Shown piece after piece: positions 9,190 through 16,549 of a stretch of DNA of 32,317 nt. The stretch is from a virus. The stretch covers positions 1 to 32,317 of IMG/VR virus record IMGVR_UViG_3300050132_000058. One strand, 5' to 3'. The number at the start of each line of letters is the position of its first letter. Position 1 is the first letter of the stretch. Below the pieces are notes generated by a model. It searched no databases. It worked only from the letters and a program-made list of their open reading frames with translations, and was not told the DNA's origin. The position numbers and the translations under genes are program-made.

Positions 9190-9476
9190 GCCTCTTCGCC
9201 TTCCTCTGCCGCATCGGCCATATCGGCGGCCAGATCGACCTCGGTGACTGTCAGACCGGGGCAGTTATAAAGCAACGTCAGTTGCTCGTCGCTGAGGTCG
9301 GACAGCTTGACGCGCGCCGGCTTCCTACCCCATACCAAACCAGCGCGACGGAAACCATCCCGAGTCGCAGTAACTTCGAGGCCAACGGTGCTTGCCGTCG
9401 TCGAATTCAAGTCGCCAGTCGCGTTGCCGTCGGCGATACCGCTTTTTACGGGACTGGTATTTTTTTTTGATGCCAT
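9186..9476 (-). CDS. Mu gp35/HI1506-like protein
   Basis: 96 residues from ATG 9476, chosen over an in-frame GTG at 9485 because the GGAG at the GTG lies 8 nt before the ATG. The N-terminal half is Thr/Ser/Gly-rich and probably disordered. The second half reads RRAGLVWGRKPARVKLSDL...QLTLLYNCPGLTV, a pattern like the FluMu HI1506 N-terminal domain (R-AG--W-----V----L---Q---L). It follows the major capsid gene and precedes gp36, as in Mu-like phages. The function is probably a minor head or connector role. Confidence 0.78.
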   Translation of the reverse strand: MASKKNTSPVKSGIADGNATGDLNSTTASTVGLEVTATRDGFRRAGLVWGRKPARVKLSDLSDEQLTLLYNCPGLTVTEVDLAADMADAAEEGEEA

Positions 9477-9502
9477 GTCGATCACTCCAGGTTAGTCGGA
9501 TT

Positions 9503-9532
9503 TGTCTGTTCCAGCCGAGGCGGGAACAGACA
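9503..9532. other. 10-bp perfect inverted repeat after the capsid gene
   Basis: TGTCTGTTCC and GGAACAGACA flank a 10-nt loop between the capsid stop (9552) and the gp35-type gene. Neither strand has a T tract after the stem, so it is not a normal intrinsic terminator. It could be an mRNA-protecting or partial attenuation hairpin that raises the level of the capsid message over downstream genes. Confidence 0.55.
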
Positions 9533-9551
9533 GTGTTCGGTCGCTAAGAAC

Positions 9552-10619
9552 TTAGGCGACCGAACCATCCGAGCCATACGCCAGTTGCCAGAACCCGTAA
9601 CCGCCGGCCGCCCGTGCTTCGGCGCCGAACTTGAACATCCTGCGGTTGAACACGTCTTCCGCTTGCGGGTCGATTTGCTGCACGAACACTGGCGCCTGGC
9701 GTTCCTGGTACACAAAGGGCTTGACCGGCTTGGTCGTATCCAGCAGGAACCATGCGGTGTCCGACGTCAGCCGCGCATCTTCGACCACCGTGGCGACGCC
9801 CTTGTACGGGTTGGCCTTGCCGTCGTCAAGACGATCATTGGTCATCAAGGTGCGGGCGATATCGCCCAGGGCGACCGGCACCAGCAGCACGTCAGGCGTG
9901 ATGTTGAGCGGACGGCCCTCGTTATCCTTAAACTTTTTCATCGTGGTGCGCGCTACGCCGAAGCTAGCCATTGCAGCGGCCTGGCTGGCCGCCGACAGGA
10001 CCTTGGTGCCCTTGTTGCTGATCGAGGCGATGGTGCCGTCGGTCTGCTTGACCGGATGATCGACGTCGATGAAGAACTGGCCGTCATAGCACAGCGTGGT
10101 CATCGCGCCATTCGCCACGTCCATGATAATTTCATCGGGCATCTGCTTGGCCGACAGGCCAGCCATCTGCGCTTGCGGGCCGTAGATGCCGAGGTTGTCG
10201 TCGGCAATGTCGTTGCGGTTCACTTCCACCGTCGCTTCAAAATCATTGTTGACGATGACGTACTTGAACGCTTCCAGCGCCTTGACGTTCTTTTCACCGA
10301 TCCACGCACGCATGCGCGGGAAGTTGGACAGCCACATGTAATCGTTCTGTCCGGTGGTAGACACCACCTTCATGGCGACCTTGTCCCATACCGCAGGCGC
10401 GGCGGCGAAAGCGTTGTTGAATGACGTTTTGAGGCTGATGAACAGGTTCTGGACGTTTTCCTTGTTGACCAGCATGCCGACAGCCAGGATAGACGGGCCG
10501 GCGCCAAGATGAAGCGGATGCAGGTATGCGACGTACATCGCGAAAACCGCAAGCCCGAATGGGGCGATGGCGATGAGGGCGATGTGCAACCAGGTGCGAA
10601 GTGAATAGTGCGATTTCAT
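9552..10619 (-). CDS. Major capsid protein (Mu gpT-like) with hydrophobic N-terminal extension
   Basis: 355 residues. From residue 49 (MLVNKENVQNLFISLKTSF) the protein looks like a Mu gpT major head subunit, including DEIIMDVANGAMTTLCYDGQ, FIDVDHPV and NITPDVLLVPV. Residues 1-48 are extra: they contain a strongly hydrophobic stretch (about residues 11-33, LHIALIAIAPFGLAVFAMYV) not expected in a capsid protein. The start at 10619 is favoured because AAAGGAA lies 8 nt upstream, whereas the ATG at 10475, where typical gpT would begin, has no ribosome site. Either the two parts are a fusion of a small membrane protein with gpT, or the capsid is trimmed during maturation by the gpI-type protease. 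Confidence 0.88.
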   Translation of the reverse strand: MKSHYSLRTWLHIALIAIAPFGLAVFAMYVAYLHPLHLGAGPSILAVGMLVNKENVQNLFISLKTSFNNAFAAAPAVWDKVAMKVVSTTGQNDYMWLSNFPRMRAWIGEKNVKALEAFKYVIVNNDFEATVEVNRNDIADDNLGIYGPQAQMAGLSAKQMPDEIIMDVANGAMTTLCYDGQFFIDVDHPVKQTDGTIASISNKGTKVLSAASQAAAMASFGVARTTMKKFKDNEGRPLNITPDVLLVPVALGDIARTLMTNDRLDDGKANPYKGVATVVEDARLTSDTAWFLLDTTKPVKPFVYQERQAPVFVQQIDPQAEDVFNRRMFKFGAEARAAGGYGFWQLAYGSDGSVA

Positions 10620-10664
10620 GTTTACGTTTCCTTTGTGATGAACGATTGCGTTGTCGGATGCCGC

Positions 10665-11066
10665 TTACTCGATCCAGACGCCGTCGGTATCGATCCCGAC
10701 CAGCTTGCCGCCCGGCGAACGGGTGTTGGCGCCGTTGGTTTTGGCAACGGTTTGATCGTCGACGATGTAGACGATCTGGCCGAGATTGGCCTGGCTTACC
10801 GGGTCGGCAGCGCTGTTGACCCATTTGAAGGCTCTGTGGCGACGCACGATCAGGGTCTGCGCGCCGTCGATCCCAACGGTGTTGTCGACGTACGACTCGG
10901 CGCGGCCCAGGTAGGTCAACGTGGTAGCGGTCGCGCCCGGCGTGGCAAATCCGGTTGCATTGGCGCAGACCAGTGCGCCGGCGAAGATTTTTACACCCCC
11001 CGCGACAAGCACGCCGAGACATTCGGTATCCTTGAGCGGGGTATTGCGGTCGGCAGTTAAAGACAT
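10665..11066 (-). CDS. Capsid decoration/cement-like protein
   Basis: 133 residues lying between the protease/scaffold gene and the major capsid gene, where many Mu-like and B3-like phages carry a small head protein. The sequence (RNTPLKDTECLGVLVAGGVKIF...GALVCANATGFATPG, LTYLGRAE) is short-stranded and Gly/Ala-rich, resembling beta-barrel decoration proteins that bind the outside of capsids. There is no enzymatic motif. The assignment is based on position and character. Confidence 0.7.
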   Translation of the reverse strand: MSLTADRNTPLKDTECLGVLVAGGVKIFAGALVCANATGFATPGATATTLTYLGRAESYVDNTVGIDGAQTLIVRRHRAFKWVNSAADPVSQANLGQIVYIVDDQTVAKTNGANTRSPGGKLVGIDTDGVWIE

Positions 11067-11096
11067 GTTTGCTCCTGATCGGGTTGGGAGGGTTGG

Positions 11097-11672
11097 TTAA
11101 AGCGCGTTCTCGGACTTCAATGTTTTCTGGAAGTCTTCTTGCGACAGGCCCATGGCGGTACACATGGCGACCTGGTCAGCAGTCAGTGCAGCGCTGCCGC
11201 CGCCATTCGGGTCTTTGCCGGCGGTTTGCATGCCGGCCAGCAAGGCAATCGGCGGCGCATGCCCTATATAGGAAGACAATGCGGCCAAGTCCTTGGCACC
11301 GTATTCACGCGCCCAGGCTTCTTGCGCCGGAATGAGCTTGCCGGCGGCCAGCCCGGCCTTGACCACTTCATCCACGCTCTTGGCGTTGAGTTGCGCTGAG
11401 AGGGTCGCTACTTTCCCCTGCAGGTCTGTCATCATCCCGATGGCTACGTATTTAGCCGGGTCGGGTGCAGCCGATGTCAGGCTGGCGATGGTGGTGCGCT
11501 GGTGAGCGATGAAGTTCAGCAAGTCAAGCGACGCCGCCGCTGTGGCACCTTGACTCTGATCCTCCTTGATGTCGTCAATCACTTTTTGCATCTGCGCCTT
11601 GATATCTGCGTCGGATGCGCCGACCGGCATGTTCAGCAGCAGGCGCAATTGTTCGCGTAATTCTTTGTCCAT
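11097..11672 (-). CDS. Internal-start scaffold protein (Mu Z-like), nested in protease gene
   Basis: Inside the protease gene, in the same frame, ATG 11672 (MDKELREQLRLLLNMPVG) is preceded by AGGAG (11683-11679) with an ideal 6-nt spacer. This would give a 191-residue scaffold made separately from, and probably in excess of, the full-length protease-scaffold. Phage Mu produces Z from within I in this way. The segment is alpha-helical, charged and poor in Cys, as scaffolds are. Confidence 0.72.
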   Translation of the reverse strand: MDKELREQLRLLLNMPVGASDADIKAQMQKVIDDIKEDQSQGATAAASLDLLNFIAHQRTTIASLTSAAPDPAKYVAIGMMTDLQGKVATLSAQLNAKSVDEVVKAGLAAGKLIPAQEAWAREYGAKDLAALSSYIGHAPPIALLAGMQTAGKDPNGGGSAALTADQVAMCTAMGLSQEDFQKTLKSENAL

Positions 11673-12239
11673 CTGGTTCTCCTGGGAGGGTGAGTCAATA
11701 CGTGCGGTGGGTTTTGATGCTGCGAAGTGCGCCGACGCTGCCGCCAGCAACACTTCATCCATGCCGTCGATGGCAGGGTTATTGGTAATGGCGGCCATGA
11801 ACAGCGCGGTCACCGCGCCGCTTTTGTCGTAGGCGATGACCGGGGATATATAGCGGTATTCGCCGGCCGCGATCATGGCCTTGGCGCGATCCGTCCATTG
11901 CACGCCGGTGGCGAACAGGCCGACGCCTTCGCGCCATTCGACCCCGGTGAACCAGCCGGCGGCCGGCGCGGGTTGGCCGTTCTGCCTGGCCAGCATGGTT
12001 TGGTGTTCGTAGTCGATCACATAAGGGGTAGTACGGGCAATGGCTGCCGCCGCTAGGGTTTGCGCCAATGCAGCATCGATACGCCAGCCCGGCGCATCCG
12101 TTGGGCGACCGTCGCGAGCGCTGAATGATCCTGCCGGCAGCAATTGCAGTTCGCCACCGGCGGTCAGCGCCATGGAACAGGCGGCGACCGCCATCAAGTG
12201 GGCGTGTGCGGAGTGGCTGGGAAGCGTTGGTTTTAACAT
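11097..12239 (-). CDS. Mu gpI-like prohead protease with fused scaffold
   Basis: 380 residues. The N-terminal part (about 1-165) resembles the Mu gpI protease: GELQLLPAGSFSARDGRP, YVIDYEHQT, AAGWFTGVEWREG, GEYRYISPVIAYDKSG. The YVIDYEH block and the segment around Y-R-Y-I-S-P are the usual conserved places. The C-terminal part (from about residue 190) is helical, Gln/Lys-rich and scaffold-like. As in Mu (genes I and Z), an internal start for the scaffold alone lies at 11672. It is the first gene after the moron and its start is preceded by a copy of the late-promoter motif. Its product should cleave the scaffold and possibly the capsid N-terminus during head maturation. Confidence 0.85.
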   Translation of the reverse strand: MLKPTLPSHSAHAHLMAVAACSMALTAGGELQLLPAGSFSARDGRPTDAPGWRIDAALAQTLAAAAIARTTPYVIDYEHQTMLARQNGQPAPAAGWFTGVEWREGVGLFATGVQWTDRAKAMIAAGEYRYISPVIAYDKSGAVTALFMAAITNNPAIDGMDEVLLAAASAHFAASKPTARIDSPSQENQMDKELREQLRLLLNMPVGASDADIKAQMQKVIDDIKEDQSQGATAAASLDLLNFIAHQRTTIASLTSAAPDPAKYVAIGMMTDLQGKVATLSAQLNAKSVDEVVKAGLAAGKLIPAQEAWAREYGAKDLAALSSYIGHAPPIALLAGMQTAGKDPNGGGSAALTADQVAMCTAMGLSQEDFQKTLKSENAL

Positions 12240-12290
12240 GCCCCCATCTTCGCGCCTGGCGCGAAATGAGGGGAGGCGACATATGTCGGG
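12240..12290 (-). promoter_or_regulatory. Probable activated late promoter region, copy 2 (upstream of protease gene)
   Basis: Upstream of the ATG at 12239 lie TGGGGGC, a perfect 8-bp palindrome TTCGCGCC/GGCGCGAA (12249-12265), and GGCGACATATGTCGGG (12275-12290), whose central 12 bp are a perfect palindrome. The same three elements occur at nearly the same distances upstream of the lysis operon (21824-21875). No good -35 is seen, as expected for promoters that need a Mor/C-type activator. A promoter is required here because the plus-strand moron and its terminator separate these genes from the upstream late operon. Confidence 0.6.
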
Positions 12291-12353
12291 GTTATGGTTG
12301 CCAGCTTGGCGGCTGTTGTGTCATGCTGACAGCTCTTTTTACAAGGGAGTAAT

Positions 12354-12737
12354 ATGAAAAAAATAATGATCGCAGTCTTAGCCATCATTCTCGCCGGTTG
12401 CGCGAGTACTGGAAATGAGAAGCTTCGCACCGAGTCCGAAGGAACCATGTCTCAAAAAATAGTCGAAGGAAAAACCACTAAGTCAGAAATTAAGACAATG
12501 TTCGGCTCCCCCATCAAAACGAGCTTTACCGATGGCGGCTTGGAGATATGGAATTTTGAATTTAGCAACGTATCGGCTGATGCGATCAGCTACGTTCCAA
12601 TCGTCAACCTATTCGGCGGAAGCGCGAGCGGAAAGAAAAAGGAATTGGTCGTAATGTTCGATCAGGGCAGCATTGTGAAACGCTATTCAATGAGCGAGGC
12701 TGACGTTACGACTAAAACAGGTTTGTTCAATCGTTAG
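12354..12737 (+). CDS. BamE/SmpA-like outer-membrane lipoprotein (moron)
   Basis: 127 residues on the strand opposite to all late genes. It has a type II signal: positive N-terminus MKK, hydrophobic core and lipobox L-A-G-C with the lipidated Cys at residue 16, followed by Ala (outer-membrane sorting expected). The middle, IVEGKTTKSEIKTMFGSP...GGLEIWNFEF, follows the SmpA/OmlA/BamE pattern (G-T/K-x-E-V---FG-P, then W-Y/F). It has AAGGGAG 4 nt before the ATG and a strong terminator just after, so it is an independent transcription unit. Its base composition is visibly more A/T-rich than its neighbours. Position and features are those of a moron, a cargo gene likely expressed in the lysogen. 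A surface role such as blocking superinfection is an inference. Confidence 0.85.
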   Translation: MKKIMIAVLAIILAGCASTGNEKLRTESEGTMSQKIVEGKTTKSEIKTMFGSPIKTSFTDGGLEIWNFEFSNVSADAISYVPIVNLFGGSASGKKKELVVMFDQGSIVKRYSMSEADVTTKTGLFNR

Positions 12738-12760
12738 TCATCGACTCATATCTACATAAT

Positions 12761-12785
12761 AGCCCGCCTCATACGCGGGCTTTTT
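12761..12785 (+). terminator. Intrinsic terminator of the moron
   Basis: AGCCCGC and GCGGGCT pair perfectly (7 bp) around a 7-nt loop, and the stem runs into five T's (12781-12785) followed by AA. It lies 24 nt after the lipoprotein stop. On the minus strand the stem is followed only by ATTATGT, so it is mainly a plus-strand terminator. Confidence 0.9.
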
Positions 12786-12943
12786 AATATCTGAGGGGTG
12801 CCGATGACAGCAGCAATCCCCAACAAGGCCGTTAAAGCCCCGTTAATCGCCCGCTAAATGAATCCCATGCGGAATCGCACCCACCTACTTCTTTAAATCG
12901 CGCCACGCCCCCGTTACGCAAATTCTCGCGTCAACGCGTCGAC

Positions 12944-13543
12944 CTACCCCTGAATGTACCTGCACAAACCATCGACGATCAGATTTTCTTCATCTGGATA
13001 CAACCCGCCATCAGGCGTAATCGGCAAGAACGGTCGCGCCGGGATATCGCCCCACAAGTTGGGGAACTGGCTCTTGGTGCCGCCGAATTGCTGCATCGCC
13101 GCGTAGATCATGGACGAACCGACCAGCAGCGTGTTGCCGGATACGACCAGGCTACTGAACTGGCGCTCCAAATCGCCGCTCTCTCCCTGAAGCGGCCGCT
13201 TGTTAGCCACCAACTGCTGGGATTTCTTGGTCAGCGAACCATCTTTCTTGAAATAGCCCTTCTTGTCACCGACACGCGACTGACCCTCTTTGCCGGTCTT
13301 GATATGGGAGAAGGCGGCGAAGTTACCCGATCTCTTGTTCAGGTATGCGATCAACGTAGCCTGCGTATTCGGCAACCACGGCGTTCCATCCGGCCCGGTG
13401 GCGGTGGCAAAGCGCTGCTTGGTGCGCTCAATGATGTCGTCGCCCAGCGCCATCAGCACTGGCGACATATCGCCGACTCGTGCGCCCAGGGCGTTGAATG
13501 CCGCCGTGACGGCTTCGCTTTGAACTTCTATCGCGCCGCTCAT
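12944..13543 (-). CDS. Mu gpG-like virion morphogenesis protein
   Basis: 199 residues, starting MSGAIEVQSEAVTAAFNAL. The helix-rich start, DDIIERTKQRFATATGPDGTPW, the Lys-rich middle and the end YAAMQQFGGTKSQFPNLWGDIPARPFLPI (G-----IPARPFL is the family signature) identify the phage virion morphogenesis family, which includes Mu gpG and acts in tail completion or head-tail joining. AGGA lies 7 nt before the ATG. It is coupled by ATGA to a small gene upstream and is the last gene before the moron region. Confidence 0.88.
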   Translation of the reverse strand: MSGAIEVQSEAVTAAFNALGARVGDMSPVLMALGDDIIERTKQRFATATGPDGTPWLPNTQATLIAYLNKRSGNFAAFSHIKTGKEGQSRVGDKKGYFKKDGSLTKKSQQLVANKRPLQGESGDLERQFSSLVVSGNTLLVGSSMIYAAMQQFGGTKSQFPNLWGDIPARPFLPITPDGGLYPDEENLIVDGLCRYIQG

Positions 13544-13674
13544 GATTTTGTCCTATACTGGAGCCCATGAACCGGTGAGCTGTGGAAATTCGGAGTCCAC
13601 AGACTGGGAAAGCCGCCAGCGCCAACGCTACGGCCTGCTTGAATGGAGGGACGTCCGGCCTCCCATCGGTTCAT
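13540..13674 (-). CDS. Unrecognised 44-residue protein coupled to both neighbours
   Basis: A short frame that exactly bridges genes F and G. Its ATG (13674) overlaps the F stop as ATGA, and its TGA (13542-13540) overlaps the G start as ATGA. The protein begins MNRWEAGRPSIQAGRSVGAG and is rich in Gly, Ser, Arg and Pro, with three Trp/Tyr residues and no membrane segment. Similar double ATGA junctions occur throughout this phage and only between real genes, which is the main support. I do not recognise the product. It may be a leader that couples translation of F to G. Confidence 0.6.
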   Translation of the reverse strand: MNRWEAGRPSIQAGRSVGAGGFPSLWTPNFHSSPVHGLQYRTKS

Positions 13675-14930
13675 TTCACCACCTCAAACAATCCCCCCGC
13701 AATATCCCCCGCAATCGTTTCTGCCAGAATCTTGAACGCCGACACCAGCAGATTCGTATCGCCCTTGCCCTTCTTCAATTTGTAATCGAACTCGACCGCC
13801 AGCTTCGCCAGGCGCGGATCGGAACTATTCGCCACGAAAAGCAGCTTGCCGCTGTTGGTGTCATACAGTATCTGATCTGGGTTCGCCAGCATATCCGGCA
13901 ATGTCGCCCATTCTTCCGGTGTCAAGGCGTCGCCGGCATCCTGGTGACGCACCGCCTTTTTCCCAACTATCAGGCTATCCTGCACGGCGATCTCCGCTGT
14001 CGCCGGCGCTATCCCCTTGTTCGCGGACAGCCAGTCGAGCGTAGCCGGATCAATAGCCCCGACCAACGCCATGCGCCCGCGCTTGACCGGATCGGCCAGC
14101 ACGCCGTCCAGGAACGCCTGGAAAGCAGCGCTCTGCTCGGCCTGCAGCACCGGCCGCATCGCCTGGTACATCGCGGCGCCGACCGGCGCGTCGAGATTGA
14201 TCAGCTTATTGTCGATGAAGCTGGCCAGCGGCTGGTCGACGTTCGCACCGGGCGCATAGTCGAACCCCTTGTCGATGCCGACCGGAGCGCCGGTCTTGGG
14301 GTCGATGTCATCCCAGCCGGCCGGGGGCGTCCCTAGTCCCGCTGCCTGGGCGTCGGCGTAATCGCCGGCATCGGCCGACGTGACGCGGCAATGACAGCAC
14401 CAGCCGTTGGGCGGGTAATGGGTATCCCAGAATTCGTCGTCGTATGGCAAGACCAGGCCGTTCCATGCCAAATGCAGCGGGCGCGGGTGCGCGACGCCGT
14501 CTGCATGCACGTATTTCCAGTACGGCCGGATCTTCAGCAGTTCGGGATTCGTCAGTTGCTGGTAACGCCCGGCCGCGTAGCTGGTGGCCATGTTGGTCTG
14601 GTAGATGATGCGGGTCCGCCAGGCTTGCCCGGCCGCACTGCCCTCACCAGTCCAGCCGGTCCAGCCGTTTTTAAGGACGATGGCGTTAAAGTCCTTGCGG
14701 AAGGCGTCCAGCCCGGTGCCGTTTTCGATGGCGTTGGCAATCGCCCCATGCAGATCGTTGACCAGATCGGCCTGGGCAGCGCCGGCCACGATGAAGGCCC
14801 GGTCATGCGCGGCCTGCATGATGTCGTCCCAGCGCTCGCTGGGCAGATTGAGCTTGGCCTGAAAAAATGCCAGTTGCTCGGCGAAGGGGTTGGCGGCGTC
14901 CTTGCTCGCGAAGGCGACATTGAGCGGCAT
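13671..14930 (-). CDS. Mu gpF-like head morphogenesis protein with C-terminal nuclease-like domain
   Basis: 419 residues. Residues about 50-185 are the Mu F minor head domain: helical bundle, then HPRPLHLAWNG (148-158) and HYPPNGWCCHCRV (171-183), the conserved His/Cys block. The C-terminal part, about 315-405 (RHQDAGDALTPEEWATLPDM then ILYD, LLFVAN and LKKGKG), resembles the PBECR class of phage barnase/EndoU/colicin-like nuclease domains often fused to gpF-type proteins. It sits between portal and gpG as in Mu. The F part joins the portal region and may be packaged and injected. Activity of the C-terminal domain is inferred only. Confidence 0.87.
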   Translation of the reverse strand: MPLNVAFASKDAANPFAEQLAFFQAKLNLPSERWDDIMQAAHDRAFIVAGAAQADLVNDLHGAIANAIENGTGLDAFRKDFNAIVLKNGWTGWTGEGSAAGQAWRTRIIYQTNMATSYAAGRYQQLTNPELLKIRPYWKYVHADGVAHPRPLHLAWNGLVLPYDDEFWDTHYPPNGWCCHCRVTSADAGDYADAQAAGLGTPPAGWDDIDPKTGAPVGIDKGFDYAPGANVDQPLASFIDNKLINLDAPVGAAMYQAMRPVLQAEQSAAFQAFLDGVLADPVKRGRMALVGAIDPATLDWLSANKGIAPATAEIAVQDSLIVGKKAVRHQDAGDALTPEEWATLPDMLANPDQILYDTNSGKLLFVANSSDPRLAKLAVEFDYKLKKGKGDTNLLVSAFKILAETIAGDIAGGLFEVVK

Positions 14931-14932
14931 GC

Positions 14933-16549
14933 TTACTTGCCGTCCTGTACGTCGCTCAAACCTTTCAGTTCCGCCAGGTCGAAGGCGGCGGCCATCAACT
15001 TGACCAGCTTATCCTGCGGCTGGCCACCGAAGCCGGCGATCAGGTCTTTTTGCAGAACCGTTAAATCGGTGGCTTGGTCCACCATCGCTTTAACGCGATC
15101 GATCAAGCCCGACCAGATCGGCGCGGCAAAGCTTGCCAGTTGATCGACTGCGGCGCCGGCCGGATCATCGGCGACCGGCGTTGCGGTGGCCAGCGCGGCG
15201 ACGGCCGGCGAGGTGGCGGACAGCCCGGATGCGGGCGGGTTGCCCGACGATTGAATCAATTGTTGCCCGGCCGGCGTCGGAATCGTCAGCACCGGCTCGC
15301 CATCCTGCGGCTGCGGTATCCGCAACTTCTCCTGCGCCCAGGCCAGCGGCACCTGGAAGCCGACCGCCACCAGTTTCGGCAGCGCATCGGCATAGGCGGT
15401 CATATCGTCCGGTTCGCCGTCGTCCAGCACGAAGCGCGGGCAGCGCTCCAGGCCATTTATGCCATCCTTGCCGCCGCGATTGAGCGCGATGAGGGGATAG
15501 ACCAGGTCGCGTGTCAGCGTGGCACCGAGCTGGCGCGCATCGCTGGACATAATGTCGTGCCGCACTTCGTTGTGGACTTTGCCCAGCGCCAGCCCGCCGC
15601 TGCCCCGGTTGCCGTCGTCGGCCGACAGCGTTTGCCCGAGGATGCCCTTCGACAGGGCTTTCTCGGCCCATTCGATCATGGTCATGTGGCCGGTGGCATT
15701 GCCGCCGGTTGAAATCGGGCTGATTTCCATCTGCATTTCAGCCGGCATGATCGCACGGGCATCGTGGCCCAGCGCCGCAACGGCGCGCATGAGCGAGGCT
15801 TTTTCGTCGGCGGACGCGCCGGCAAAGTATTTGCCGACGATGATGGGCAGGCCGTAGGTTTCCAGGAACTCGGCGAAGTCGCCTACCGCGTATGCCTTGT
15901 ACAGGAACGGCCAGACCAGGGTGCGGTACAGGCCCATGCGCCCCAGGTAGCCGGTCTTGGCCTTTCCTGGCGTATGCATGACCCAGCCGAAGGGCAGCAG
16001 CGAAATCCCGTCCATCGAAGCGTCGCGCAAGGTCAATTCCGTACGGTGCGAATTGAGCCGGAACCATTCCTGCGGCCGGGGGTGGAATGCCGGCAGCAGC
16101 ATGTCGCCCTGCTTGCGCCATTCCAGCTCGACCGGAGCAAAGCCGTGGCCGACGCCATCCATCAGCGCCTGCAGCAAGTCTTCCATCGGGTCCACCGCGT
16201 CTTGCAGCACTTCGCGCACCCACGCGGCAGCGGCCTTCTCGGCGGCGCTGGCGTTGCGTGGCGGGATGATGTCCCATGCCAGGCCGACGATGGCGTTCTT
16301 GCGCTTGTCCATCTCGGCGCGCAAGTGGGCGTCGCGCTCTTCCATATCGGCAAATAACCTGTGCTGCTCGATCAGGTTGCCGTGGTCGGCCTCTTGCAGG
16401 GTGCGCGCCAGGCGACTCGGTGTCAGGCCGCCCAGCATCGGGATCAGGTATTGATTTTGCAGCGACGCGATCTTGGCCGTCTGCGGTTCTTGCAGTACGG
16501 CGCGGTCTATCGGTTGACCATACTGGTCGAGAATTTGGATTGCGCTCAC
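14933..16549 (-). CDS. Portal protein (Mu gp29-like, DUF935)
   Basis: 538 residues from the GTG at 16549, which overlaps the terminase stop (GTGA) and has AGGAG 6 nt upstream. The frame extends further up, but only through the terminase gene. Family phrases of DUF935 portals are clear: YLIPMLGGLTPSRLARTLQ, EERDAHLRAEMDKRKNAI, AYAVGDFAEFLETYGLPI and KALSKGILGQTLSADDGNRG. The portal is the dodecameric ring at one head vertex through which DNA is pumped. The C-terminal 100 residues are Ala/Gly/Pro-rich and variable. It is followed by gpF-type and preceded by terminase, the Mu order. Confidence 0.93.
   Translation of the reverse strand: MSAIQILDQYGQPIDRAVLQEPQTAKIASLQNQYLIPMLGGLTPSRLARTLQEADHGNLIEQHRLFADMEERDAHLRAEMDKRKNAIVGLAWDIIPPRNASAAEKAAAAWVREVLQDAVDPMEDLLQALMDGVGHGFAPVELEWRKQGDMLLPAFHPRPQEWFRLNSHRTELTLRDASMDGISLLPFGWVMHTPGKAKTGYLGRMGLYRTLVWPFLYKAYAVGDFAEFLETYGLPIIVGKYFAGASADEKASLMRAVAALGHDARAIMPAEMQMEISPISTGGNATGHMTMIEWAEKALSKGILGQTLSADDGNRGSGGLALGKVHNEVRHDIMSSDARQLGATLTRDLVYPLIALNRGGKDGINGLERCPRFVLDDGEPDDMTAYADALPKLVAVGFQVPLAWAQEKLRIPQPQDGEPVLTIPTPAGQQLIQSSGNPPASGLSATSPAVAALATATPVADDPAGAAVDQLASFAAPIWSGLIDRVKAMVDQATDLTVLQKDLIAGFGGQPQDKLVKLMAAAFDLAELKGLSDVQDGK

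Noticed and set aside
10476-10619. Treating the capsid N-terminal extension as non-coding with start at 10475
   Set aside because: The ATG at 10475 has no ribosome site while 10619 has a clear one and the codons between look normal; kept as an open question in the findings.
12804-12857. 17-codon plus frame (MTAAIPNKAVKAPLIAR) with GAGGGG before it, after the moron terminator
   Set aside because: Too short to separate from chance and without downstream gene on its strand; the rest of 12786-12943 holds nothing I can name apart from one CGTTAAA copy and a near copy.
13464-13477. GGCGACATATCGCC inside gene G, similar to the late-promoter palindrome
   Set aside because: It lies within coding sequence, has a shorter centre, and lacks the second palindrome and TGGGGGC element.
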